Both the position numbers and the translations under genes were made by a program. 64,000 nt of DNA. Origin: Lachnospiraceae bacterium. GTDB lineage: Bacteria > Bacillota > Clostridia > Lachnospirales > Lachnospiraceae. Location: assembly GCA_021628825.1 (NCBI GenBank), contig JAJXRY010000001.1:868001-932000 (forward strand), in the 5' to 3' direction. This document shows positions 50,969 to 59,703 of the stretch, in pieces. The notes under the pieces were generated by a model. That model did not search any database and was not told the DNA's origin. It saw only the letters and a program-made list of their open reading frames with translations. The first letter of the stretch is position 1; the number at the start of each line of letters is the position of its first letter.

Positions 50969-51774
50969 TGGACTACTTTACACGATATGGTCTGGAATTC
51001 AATCCATTTATAAAAGAATTCCAAAAGAAATCTTAGTCGATACCTCCGAATACAGGGAGACCATTTTCAGGCTGGATTATCTTGCCAAAACCAAAGGTTT
51101 CGGTCTGCTTACCGGTAGCCCTGGAAGAGGCAAGACCACCACCATAAGGAGCTGGGCATCAAACCTTAATCCCTCACTTTACAAAGTCATTTATTCCAGT
51201 CTTTCCACCCTGACTCCAAATGACTTCTACCGGAATCTCGTCAGGGAACTTGGGGCAGAGCCTGCCTTTAAAAAGCCTGATAACTTCCGCATCATTCAGG
51301 AAGAAATCACAAGGCTCTCCGTTGAAAAGAGAAAAACACCTGTCATCATCATCGACGAAGCCAACTACATAAATAATGCCATTCTAAATGACTTAAAAAT
51401 CCTGTTTAATTTTGAGATGGATTCCCGCGACCGGGCTGCCATTCTTTTAGCCGGTCTTCCAAAGTTAAACTCAACTCTTGGCCTTGGCATACATGAACCA
51501 CTTAAGCAGCGTATTGTCATGAATTATAATCTGGAGGGTCTTACCAAAGAGGAAGGCCATAATTACATCACCGAAAAAGCTCAAGGGTGCAGGCTGTAAT
51601 CAGACTGTCTTTGAAGATGCTGCTATGGAAGCAATCCTTAATGCCGCTGATGGCACACCCCGAATGATCAATAAATACTGTAATCAAAGTATGCTGATTG
51701 GTGACAGCAATAAAGCCAATCTCATTACAACAGACATCGTCATGCAGGCAGTCAACGACTGCGAGCTCGGATAA
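50968..51774 (+). CDS. AAA ATPase, ExeA/TnsC/TniB-like
   Basis: Transposition regulator ATPase. The start ATG at 50968 overlaps the transposase stop. MDYFTRYGLEFNPFIK is the ExeA-type N-terminus; Walker A FGLLTGSPGRGKTTTIRSW; Walker B PVIIIDEANYINNAI; sensor AAILLAGLPKLNSTL and arginine EPLKQRIVMNYNLEGLT. The C-terminal lid reads EAILNAADGTPRMINKYCNQ. About 267 residues. Slips near 51015 and 51583. Confidence 0.87.
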
Positions 51775-51780
51775 CAGCCA

Positions 51781-51820
51781 TGTGCCTCATTCACTTTATT
51801 TGGGTGAGGCACATTTAATT
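51781..51820 (+). terminator. Terminator of the transposon operon
   Basis: TGTGCCTCA ... TGAGGCACA followed by TTTAATTT; perfect 9-bp stem, six bases after the ATPase stop. Confidence 0.75.
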
Positions 51821-51913
51821 TGAAGAATTAACATCAAATAAAGTGACACCGATTCCTGATTCTATGCAAAAACACCTCCATTTAATGTGAGAAACGAAGC
51901 ATCATTTAATGTG
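51791..51913. repeat. Second repeat set inside the right end
   Basis: TCACTTTATTTG (51791-51802) and CAAATAAAGTGA (51835-51846) are exact inverted copies. CATTTAATGTG occurs at 51879 and 51903, 24 bp apart, each followed within 2 bp by AAAC. These lie between the operon terminator and the 51-bp array. Confidence 0.7.
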
Positions 51914-51926
51914 GTAAACAACACTC

Positions 51927-52187
51927 ATACCCACACCGATCAGTTTCTCTGGGTACTTCGCCTAACTATTCTCTCTCATACCCATACCGATCAGTTTCTT
52001 TGGGTATTTCACTATATTTTTCTTTCTTATACCCTTCTCAGAAAAATTCAATGGGTATTTTCTGGCATTACTTCTTCCTATACCCACATTTCTTTTATTA
52101 TGTGGGTATTATAAGCAGCTTTTCCGTTCTATACCCTCATCTAGCAACTACTTGGGGTATTTTATTCCATTTTCTTTTTCTATACCC
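51927..52187. repeat. Right-end array with exact 51-bp period
   Basis: ATACCC at 51927, 51978, 52029, 52080, 52131 and 52182; GGGTAY at 51951, 52002, 52053, 52104 and 52155. Every unit is ATACCC, 24 bp, GGGTAT, 27 bp, with no deviation, whereas the intervening sequence is diverged. Each pair can also form a hairpin. The last ATACCC belongs to the terminal inverted repeat. Confidence 0.92.
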
Positions 52188-52222
52188 TGCCTCATCCCCG
52201 CGGAATCTCCAATATAACTTCT

Positions 52223-52376
52223 GCACTAAGTTCAGCCTTCGCCTTCGGCTTGGCTTCACTAAGCTCTGCTTGTTCCTCTCACTAAACTCCTGCTTCGCCT
52301 TCAGCTCGCACTCGTTAAGTGTTCCGAACTGGCTCGCACTAAGTTCAGCCTTCGCCTTCGGCTTGGCTTCACTAAG
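52223..52376. repeat. Identical 41-bp direct repeats
   Basis: 52223-52263 and 52336-52376 are identical, beginning GCACTAAGTTCAGCC and ending GGCTTCACTAAG, with partial variants between. Outside the transposon's right tip. GC-richer than the flanks; no gene. Confidence 0.85.
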
Positions 52377-52394
52377 TGCTCTGCACAAAGAAAA

Positions 52395-52415
52395 CGGGTG
52401 CCCATCGAGCACCCG
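52395..52415 (-). terminator. Terminator of the 52428 gene
   Basis: CGGGTGC CCATCGA GCACCCG, followed on the minus strand by TTTTCTTT. Confidence 0.75.
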
Positions 52416-52427
52416 GTAACTTATCTT

Positions 52428-52718
52428 TCATTCTCTTTCTTTTTGCGGATTTTTCACGGAGTCAATTCCATTGACAAGCTCGGTTGCCTTTTTCAACGTC
52501 GGCTTCATTAATTCGAATTGTAAAAAAATATTCTTTCCTTTTTTTCACTCTTTTCCAAATAAACGGGAGAATAAGGAACGATCCTGCCATTCAATAAAGT
52601 AAGAAATCCGATTCTTTAAAAATAATTTTTCAAGCTGTTCCTTCGCTTCCATGCTATAGGCTCTGCAGAAATCCACCTCTCTGCTGACCATTCTTCCTGT
52701 TACATTCTGTGTTGCCAT
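52428..52718 (-). CDS. Small hypothetical protein
   Basis: GGGAGAGG precedes ATG 52718: MATQNVTGRMVSREVDFCRA, YSMEAKEQLEKLFLKNRISY and FIEWQDRSLFSRLFGK, then across one or two slips in long A and T runs (52535-52560) FTIRINEADVEKATELVNGI and DSVKNPQKERE. About 97 residues, soluble. No family named; the coding pattern and its own terminator support it. Confidence 0.55.
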
Positions 52719-52795
52719 CAAACCTCTCCCTCACTTATTGTAAACTTATGTTAACTATTATATTCCTGTTGCTTTCATTTTTCAATCATAAAATG

Positions 52796-52981
52796 TTATA
52801 GTTCAGCCATGCAGAAATGATTGTGTAAGATGACCGTGGGAGCTTGCTCACTAAGGGCAGCTTACACAATCATTTCTATAGGGCGGACGCCCGACATGAA
52901 ATAAGCTACCGGAAAACACGTATATTTGTTAGCCAATCTGTACCATCCGGCAGCTTATGAATGGTCATGACTGAACTGTAA
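52796..52981. mobile_element. MITE-like nested palindrome
   Basis: Ends TTATAGTTCAGCCATG (52796) and CATGACTGAACTGTAA (52966) are inverted copies, 14 of 16 matching. Inside, AGAAATGATTGTGTAAG (52813-52829) and its exact complement (52861-52877) enclose GAGCTTGCTC; GGGCGGACGCCC and AAGCTACCGG/CCGGCAGCTT follow. No coding capacity. Confidence 0.65.
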
Positions 52982-52982
52982 C

Positions 52983-53050
52983 TAAATTATATCAGTATGG
53001 ACGATGAATGCTTGCATTCAAGCGGACATATGCCATGATTTATATAGCAA
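52983..53050. repeat. Palindromic element with GAATGC TT GCATTC stem
   Basis: Centre GAATGCTTGCATTC (53006-53019) within TATGGACGATGAATG ... CATGATTTATAT. Strongly similar in layout to the 54660-54755 element; different loop and flanks. Confidence 0.6.
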
Positions 53051-53086
53051 AGCAACCTCATAAGCAAACCAGAACTTTCCCTGCAT

Positions 53087-53393
53087 CTACATCTCCAGCT
53101 TGGAGGAAAGATCCCACAGCCCCCTCTGGTCTTCAAACTGCCGGTTCAGATACACCACAGCTTCCTTCAAGCCGTCCTCTGAAAAGGCAAAATCCTTGCG
53201 CAGCTTCTTCTCTTCTTCGGTCTTGGCATATCCATACGGCTCGGGCCAAATGATAACCTCCAGACAGGTTTCCTCCTGATCATCCCTGGGTACAACCTTC
53301 TTCTTAAGCATATAGCGCATGCCGTTCATGCTGCCGGTATCTTCTTCTTTCTTTTACATAATTGAGTACATGAAAGTGGTCATAGTCAATCAT
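53087..53393 (-). CDS. Small hypothetical protein downstream of pepT
   Basis: The start is placed at 53393 (MIDYDHFHVLNYVKE), four bases after the pepT stop; a slip near 53345 joins it to MNGMRYMLKKKVVPRDD, LEVIIWPEPYGYAKTEEEKK and EAVVYLNRQFEDQRGLWDL. About 102 residues. No family named. Linked to pepT by spacing. Confidence 0.55.
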
Positions 53394-53396
53394 TCC

Positions 53397-54641
53397 CTAC
53401 TTCAGCTCCCTCTGTGTGATATGTACAAGCAGTTCCACAATCTTCTCCATGGATTCCACGACACAGTACTCAAATCTACCGTGATAATTATGTCCACCGG
53501 TACAAAGGTTCGGACAGGGAAGTCCGAGGAAGGATAATCTTGCGCCGTCTGTACCGCCCCGGATCGGCTGGATTTTTGGTACAATGCCCAGCTCTTCCAT
53601 GCAGGACTTCGCATTTTCAATGAGGAACAGATTTTTCCGGTTCGATCTTTTTCCTTCATGTTGTAGTAGGAATCGGAGATCTCTACCTCAACGGTTCCTT
53701 CTCCGTACTTGTCATTCATTTCATTCGCAATATGACGGAACAGCTCCTTCTTCTCATGGAAGCGTTCCTTGTCATGGTCACGGATAATATAAGAAAGGGT
53801 TGCCAGTTCTACGGTTCCCTCGACATTCGTCAGATGGAAAAAGCCTTCATAACCTTCTGTACACTCCGGGCGCATCGTCCCCGGCAGCATCATCTGGAAT
53901 TCCATTGCATACAGGGAAGCATTCTTCATCTTGTTCTTCGCCTCTCCCGGATGCACATTCACGCCATGGATAACCGCCTTTGCAGATGCCGCATTAAAGT
54001 TTTCATATTCCAGTTCCCCAATCGCACCGCCATCTACCGTATAGGCATAGTCTGCACCAAACTGACGGATCTTAAAATGATCCACGCCATCGCCTACCTC
54101 TTCATCCGGGGTAAATCCGATCGCAATCGGTCCATGCTTGATCTCCGGATGCTCTAAAAGTGTCTGTACCATGGTCATAATTTCTGCCACTCCTGCCTTA
54201 TCATCGGCACCAAGCAGCGTAGTTCCATCCGTTACAATGAGAGTCTGTCCTACATAGTGCTTTAACTCCGGAAATACGACCGGACTTAGTACAATCGCCT
54301 TCTCTTCATTCAGAATCACTTCTTTGCCGTCGTAGTTCTCTACGAGTCTCGGCTTCACATTCTTTCCGGAACAATCCGGTGACGTATCCATATGTGCAAT
54401 AAACCCAAGTGTCGGGTAATTGTCTCCCTTCGCAGGATCGTTCCCCGGAAGCTTTGCATAAACATAGCAGTGTTCCTCATCATAAACAACATCTGCTGCT
54501 CCCATTTCCTGAAGCTCTTTTTGCAAGAAGCATTGCTAAATTTTTCTGCTTTTCGGTACTTGGGAAGCTTTCTGCATCCTCCTTAGACTGTGTATCAATC
54601 TGTACATATCTGAAAAAACGGTCGATTACCTTTTCCGCCAT
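53397..54641 (-). CDS. pepT: Peptidase T (tripeptide aminopeptidase)
   Basis: Cytosolic M20B metallopeptidase. The start at 54641 (MAEKVIDRFFRYVQIDTQSK) follows GGAGG. Metal ligands and catalytic residues appear in GFIAHMDTSPDCSGKNV, LLGADDKAGVAEIMTM, GFTPDEEVGDGVDHF, YTVDGGAIGELEYENFN and the C-terminal IRGGTDGARLSFLGLPCPNL and GGHNYHGRFE. About 410 residues. Slips near 54535 and 53625 (T5). It follows the opp operon, fitting peptide uptake and cleavage. Confidence 0.93.
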
Positions 54642-54659
54642 TTTTCATCCTCCATATCA

Positions 54660-54755
54660 TATATTGTAACTATTCAGAGCCATGCAAATTATGACAATAT
54701 GGATGGCGAATGCTCGCATTCGTAAGTATATTTGGCATAATTTATATGACTCATT
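54660..54755. repeat. Palindromic intergenic element, CTATTCAG family (copy 3)
   Basis: GTAACTATTCAGAGCC, then AATTATGACAATAT ... CGAATGCTCGCATTCG (54707-54722) ... ATATTTGGCATAATT: the whole unit folds on itself. Lies between oppA and pepT. Confidence 0.65.
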
Positions 54756-54774
54756 ATACACTTTTTTGCACAAA

Positions 54775-54802
54775 AAAGGAACTGCCAAAAAGCAGTTCCT
54801 TT
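54775..54802 (-). terminator. Terminator after oppA
   Basis: AAAGGAACTGC CAAAAA GCAGTTCCTTT, 40 bp past the oppA stop; on the minus strand it is followed by TTTTTGTGC. Confidence 0.82.
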
Positions 54803-54843
54803 CAGATTCTGTAACAGATTCTCTATGAAGTTTGCTCCACAAA

Positions 54844-56546
54844 TTATTCTGTAATATCAGCGTACATGAAGTACCAGTATCCATAAGGTGAATGCCAGGA
54901 TCCGGTAATCTTGTCGCTCTGTAACCAGAAGTCATTGTAGTATGCAACAGGAATACATCCGGTTTCTTCCATAAGAATGTCCTCTGCATCATGAAGTGCC
55001 TGGGAACGTTCTGTCGGATCAAGTGTTGTTCTGGAAAGGTTGATTGCAGCATCATAATCTGCGTTATTGAACTTACCATCGTTGTTACCGTTGGTTGAAT
55101 AGAACAGATCCAGCATGTTGGAAGGATCGCTGTAATCTCCAACCCAGCCGTTACGTGCAACATCGAAGTCACCGTTACGACGCATAGGTGTGAAGGAAGC
55201 CCATTCTACGATATCTACCTGAAGGTCGATACCAAGCTCTGCCCATGCCTGCTGTAAATATTCAGCAACTACTTTATGATAACCGGCATCGTTGGTTGTG
55301 TAGGAAATGGTCGGGAAACCTTCTCCATTCGGGTAACCAGCGTCTGCAAGAAGCTGCTTTGCTTCTTCCAAGTCTGCTTCGTAGTTTGTAACATCAATAT
55401 AAGACTGACCACCGTTTGCATTATCCTTGAACTGCTTGCCATCCATGTCGATCCATCCGGGTCCCATGAAGTTATCAGCAGGTGAATAAGTTCCCTGCAT
55501 TAAGGTGTTTGCAACATAATCACGATCGATTGCAAGGCTTAATGCTTTACGGACTCTTGCATCCTTGAATGCATCTCTTTCAAGGTTCATGCTGAGGTAG
55601 TAAGTACCGATAATCGGATCTACATGGAAATCTGCGTTATCCTTTAAGGAAGGGATTTCTTCGGTAGGAACATCCTTGATCATCAGGATTTCACCTGTCT
55701 GGTATGCGCTGTATGCAGCGTTAGAATCCTCAATGAGGTTCCACTTAATACCATCCAACTTGATTGCATCTGCGTTCCAGTAGTAAGGGTTCTTGCTCAT
55801 CATGATGTAAGAACCGGGAACCCATTCAGATACATAGAAAGGTCCGTTGCTGATATAGGTTTCTGCGCTGGTTGCCCAAGCATCGCCATTTGCTTCAACG
55901 GTTGCTTCCTGTACCGGGCTTAAGGTTGCGAAAGCTGCAAGGCTTCCGAAGTAAGAACAGGGAGCATTCAGAGTTACAACAAGTGTGTTGTCATCCTGTG
56001 CTACTACCTGAAGTGCATCAAGGTCACCCTCGATGGCCTTGTCATAACCTTCAACCATGGAAAGTACAGTTTCAGCATAAGGAGCTGCTACCATAGGATC
56101 GCATACTCTCTTCCAGCTATAAACGAAATCGTTTGCGTTTAAATCAGATCCATCGGACCACTTTAAACCATCTCTTAAATGGAAAGTCCAGGTAAGACCA
56201 TCTTCAGATGTCTCCCAGCTTTCTGCCTGTCCGGGAACAAGCTGACCATTCTCATCTACTGCTAAAAGGCATTCGAAGGAATGTAATAACATGTTACCAC
56301 CATCTACTGCACTGTTTAATGCAGGATCGATGGTTTCAGGGTCAGGTCCTACCTGTACGGATAAGATCTTCTCTCCTGTAGAAGCGGTTGCTTCTGTTGC
56401 GTCATCTGCAGCCTGATTGTCGCTGGATTCTGTTGTGGTTTCATCTGTTGTAGATGCAGCATCATTGGAAGTGCTTCCGCCACAAGCAACTAATCCAACA
56501 ACCATAGCGGCTGTAAGAATCAGTGCAAGAACTTTCTTTTTTTCAT
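54844..56546 (-). CDS. oppA: Oligopeptide ABC transporter substrate-binding lipoprotein
   Basis: Captures peptides outside the cell. GAGGAGG precedes ATG 56546; after a slip in the A7 run the signal peptide is KVLALILTAAMVVGLVACGG with lipobox VAC. A Ser/Thr/Asp-rich linker precedes the SBP_bac_5 domain: ETIDPALNSAVDGGNMLLHS, WTFHLRDGLKWSDGSDLNAN, NGPFYVSEWVPGSYIMMSKN and VRKALSLAIDRDYVANTLMQ. About 565 residues. Last gene of oppBCDFA. Confidence 0.92.
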
Positions 56547-56648
56547 AATATTTCCTCCTCTGAAAAAAATTTATAAACAAAAATACAGGCCGTCTCAAGA
56601 CTTTGTTTCGATACCTATATTGTTTATTTTTAAAAACTATTACCACAT

Positions 56649-57638
56649 TTAATTGCACTTGTCAATATGGTGGCATGCAGCAAAATGTCCTTTTTCAATT
56701 TCCTTCCACTCCGGAACCTTCGCTGCACAGGTTTCATCCGCATAAGGACATCTGGTACGGAAACGGCATCCCGACGGCGGATTTAAAGGACTCGGAACAT
56801 CTCCCTCAAGTACAATACGCTTGCTTTCCCTGGCTTTATTCGGGTCAGCAATGGGAATTGCGGAAATCAGACTCTTCGTATAAGGATGAAGCGGACGCTG
56901 AATCAGTTCATAGCTGTCTGCAAGCTCTACCATTCTTCCTAAATACATAACACCGATCCGGTTGGAAATATGCTTTACAGCAGAAAGGTCATGAGCTATG
57001 AACAGATACGTCAGTCCCATCTGCTCCTGTAAATCCTCGAACATATTGATGACCTGCGCCTGAATGGAAACATCCAGTGCGGAAACCGGCTCATCACAGA
57101 CGATGAACTTCGGATCCACGGCAAGTGCTCTTGCAATTCCGATTCTCTGGCGCTGTCCACCGGAAAACTCGTGCGGATAACGATTGGCATGCTCGGAGTT
57201 CAGTCCGACACGCCGGAGCATCTCAATAATAATGTCATACCGTTCCTGTTTATTGGCCGCCAGCTTATGCACATCAATGGCTTCTCCAATGATGTCTCCA
57301 ACGGTCATTCTCGGATCCAGGCTTGCGTACGGATCCTGGAATACAATCTGCATTTTCTTACGGTAAGGAAGCATCGGTGCGAAAATCTTCTTTTCCACAT
57401 CAAATACGGTCTCACCGTCATAAACAAACTTACCACCGGTCGGCTCATACAGACGAAGCAGGGTTCTTCCTGTGGTTGTCTTACCACAGCCCGACTCTCC
57501 GACAAGCCCAAGGGTTTCACCACGTGCAATCGTGAAGGAAACGTCATCGACTGCCTGAATATATTTCTTATTCTTTCCGTAGCCACCTGCCGGGAAATAC
57601 TGTTGTAAATGTTCCACCTGAACTAATGTATCACTCAT
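56649..57638 (-). CDS. oppF: Oligopeptide ABC transporter ATPase OppF
   Basis: Energises peptide import with OppD. 329 residues, uninterrupted. Walker A LVGESGCGKTTTGRTLLRLY, Q-loop QIVFQDPYASLDPRMTVG, signature FSGGQRQRIGIARALAV, Walker B FIVCDEPVSALDVSIQA; the C-terminal oligopeptide-transporter extension contains cysteines GCRFRTRCPYADETC, typical of the Opp/Dpp ATPases. Overlaps oppD by 8 bases. Confidence 0.94.
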   Translation of the reverse strand: MSDTLVQVEHLQQYFPAGGYGKNKKYIQAVDDVSFTIARGETLGLVGESGCGKTTTGRTLLRLYEPTGGKFVYDGETVFDVEKKIFAPMLPYRKKMQIVFQDPYASLDPRMTVGDIIGEAIDVHKLAANKQERYDIIIEMLRRVGLNSEHANRYPHEFSGGQRQRIGIARALAVDPKFIVCDEPVSALDVSIQAQVINMFEDLQEQMGLTYLFIAHDLSAVKHISNRIGVMYLGRMVELADSYELIQRPLHPYTKSLISAIPIADPNKARESKRIVLEGDVPSPLNPPSGCRFRTRCPYADETCAAKVPEWKEIEKGHFAACHHIDKCN

Positions 57639-58632
57639 TGGCTGCTCCCATCTCCATCTCCTCTTTCTGATTCAGCCAGCACTGTGTGTAATGAACCTCT
57701 CCAAAGTTCGTTACCGGCGGCATTTCACGAAGACAGATCTTCATACATTTCTCACATCTCGGTGCGAAAGGACAACCCTTCGGCGGATTTAAGAGATCCA
57801 CAGGAGATCCTTCAATCGGAACAAGACGTTCATGTTCCTTCGTATCAATTCTCGGAATGGAACGGATCAGTCCCTTCGTATATTCATGCTTCGGATGATA
57901 GAAAATATCCTCTGTCGTACCATATTCAACAATCTTGCCAGCATACATAACGGCAATCCGCTCACACATGCTGGCAACCACGCCAAGGTCATGGGTAATC
58001 ATGATGATTGCCATACCAAGACGATCCTTCAATTCCATCATCAGCTCCAGAATCTGTGCCTGAATGGTCACATCCAGAGCGGTTGTCGGCTCATCTGCAA
58101 TCAGAAGCTTCGGTTCACAGGCCAGTGCCATTGCAATCATGACACGCTGTCTCATACCACCGGATAATTCATGCGGATATTGCTTTAAACGCTTGTCAGG
58201 CTCATTAATTCCAACTAAGGTAAGCAGCTCTCTGGCGCGTTCCTTTGCCTGCTTTCGGTTCTTATCGGTATGGAGCAGAATCGCTTCCATAATCTGGTTT
58301 CCGACCGTATAAACCGGATTTAAGCTGGTCATGGGATCCTGGAAAATAATGGATACTTCATTTCCACGGATCCTTCTCATTTCCTTCTCACTCATTTTCT
58401 CGATCTCGTGACCGTTGAATTCCAGTGTTCCACCGATCAGCTTGCCGGGATAGGCTGTCAGGCCCATCAGACTGTATGCGGTTACGGATTTACCCGAACC
58501 ACTTTCTCCAACGATACCAAGAACTTCCCCTTCCTTTAAATGAATGGAAACATCATTTAATGCCTTTACTTCACCGGCAGGGGTAAAGAAGGAAAGTCTT
58601 TCGTTTTTTATATCAACAAGATATTCTGACAT
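57631..58632 (-). CDS. oppD: Oligopeptide ABC transporter ATPase OppD
   Basis: 333 residues, uninterrupted. Walker A GIVGESGSGKSVTAYSLMGL, Q-loop SIIFQDPMTSLNPVYTVG, signature ELSGGMRQRVMIAMALA, Walker B LLIADEPTTALDVTIQA, and the cysteine-containing tail GCPFAPRCEKCMKICL. It starts 14 bp after the oppC stop and overlaps the oppF start. Confidence 0.94.
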   Translation of the reverse strand: MSEYLVDIKNERLSFFTPAGEVKALNDVSIHLKEGEVLGIVGESGSGKSVTAYSLMGLTAYPGKLIGGTLEFNGHEIEKMSEKEMRRIRGNEVSIIFQDPMTSLNPVYTVGNQIMEAILLHTDKNRKQAKERARELLTLVGINEPDKRLKQYPHELSGGMRQRVMIAMALACEPKLLIADEPTTALDVTIQAQILELMMELKDRLGMAIIMITHDLGVVASMCERIAVMYAGKIVEYGTTEDIFYHPKHEYTKGLIRSIPRIDTKEHERLVPIEGSPVDLLNPPKGCPFAPRCEKCMKICLREMPPVTNFGEVHYTQCWLNQKEEMEMGAANE

Positions 58633-58645
58633 GATTCTCTCCTCC

Positions 58646-59692
58646 TTAATTCTTCAGCTTCGGGTCAAATGCATCACGCAGACCGTCACCTAACAGGTTA
58701 AAGCTCAAAATGATCAAACTGATCAGTATGGATGGAATGAATAACAAATACGGATAGGTATTGATACCGTTGATTGCCTCACTTGCCAGACTTCCCAGAG
58801 AAGGAAGTGGAACCGCAACACCCATACCTAAGAAGCTTAAAAAGCTTTCGGTAAAGATGGAAGACGGAATCTGCAGTGTTGTGGTAACGATCAGGGTTCC
58901 GATACAGTTCGTAAGCAGATGCTTCTTAATGATCTTCGCATTGCTGACCCCAAGCGCTCTTGCTGCTGTAACGTATTCGCTTTCCTTAAGCATCAGTACC
59001 TGGCTTCGTACCATTCTCGCCATACCTACCCAGTAAAGAAGAGCGAATACAACGAAGATACTGATCAGGTTTTCACCTACGATACCAACCCAGGCAAAGC
59101 CGGGGGCTTCCTTTAATTGTGCAAGCGGTGCTTTCAGTGCAAAGGATAGTAATACGATCAGCAGAATATCCGGGATCGTATAAATAATATCGACAATTCT
59201 CATCATCACCAGATCGACCCAGCCACCAAAGAATGCAGCCACCGATCCGTAAATGGAACCGATAATCAGGATAATACCGGTTGCGATCAGGCCAACGAGA
59301 AGGGAAATACGGCTTCCCATCATCACACGGATGGCATAATCACGTCCCATCTTGTCGGTACCAAAGATATGGGGGAATACTTTTTCACCGGCATCAATTC
59401 TCGCCTGCTCCTCTTCGGAATACTGCATCGGGCGAAGGTTATTGGCTCCCTTAATCTGATCCTTGTAATTATACGGATAAAAAGAAGGAACGATAAAGGA
59501 AAAGATCATTACAAGGATAATCACCACAAGGCTTACCATTGCTACTTTATTCTTGCGAAGGCGTCTCGCTCCGTCCTTCCAGAAGCTCACGCTCTCACGC
59601 ATAATGACCTGACTCTGCTTCTCTTCCTCGGTTGCCGGAAGAAAATCTTCAGGTTTTAATTTTAACTGAAAACTAATTGGATCCTCTTTCAT
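58646..59692 (-). CDS. oppC: Oligopeptide ABC transporter permease OppC
   Basis: 348 residues, uninterrupted. The N-terminal cytoplasmic tail and TM1 (KVAMVSLVVIILVMIFSFIV), the conserved outside segment FGTDKMGRDYAIRVMMGSRI, and the EAA-type loop YVTAARALGVSNAKIIKKHL that contacts the ATPases. Six helices expected. Follows oppB by 11 bp. Confidence 0.93.
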   Translation of the reverse strand: MKEDPISFQLKLKPEDFLPATEEEKQSQVIMRESVSFWKDGARRLRKNKVAMVSLVVIILVMIFSFIVPSFYPYNYKDQIKGANNLRPMQYSEEEQARIDAGEKVFPHIFGTDKMGRDYAIRVMMGSRISLLVGLIATGIILIIGSIYGSVAAFFGGWVDLVMMRIVDIIYTIPDILLIVLLSFALKAPLAQLKEAPGFAWVGIVGENLISIFVVFALLYWVGMARMVRSQVLMLKESEYVTAARALGVSNAKIIKKHLLTNCIGTLIVTTTLQIPSSIFTESFLSFLGMGVAVPLPSLGSLASEAINGINTYPYLLFIPSILISLIILSFNLLGDGLRDAFDPKLKN

Positions 59693-59703
59693 GGACTGAC
59701 TCC

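Larger units (their letters stand above)
48754..52187 (+). mobile_element. Mu/Tn7-like transposon with terminal binding-site arrays
   Basis: A 3434-bp unit bounded by the perfect 13-bp inverted repeat GGGTATAGAAAAA (48754-48766) and its complement (52175-52187). It contains three plus-strand genes: zinc-ribbon protein, DDE transposase and AAA ATPase. Both ends carry alternating GGGTAT and ATACCC sites (five left, eleven right) in the same arrangement measured from the tip inward. No target duplication was found, so the exact tips could differ by a few bases. No cargo gene. Confidence 0.75.

Noticed and set aside
51927..52187. Regular 51-bp array read as a CRISPR
   Set aside because: Only 6-8 bp boxes are conserved and they alternate in orientation; there is no repeat of 25-40 bp, no spacer logic and no cas gene. 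It also has a counterpart at the other end of a transposon.
54657..55172. Minus-strand open frame of 171 codons
   Set aside because: It is an alternative frame of the 3' end of oppA, running past its terminator; no start signal.
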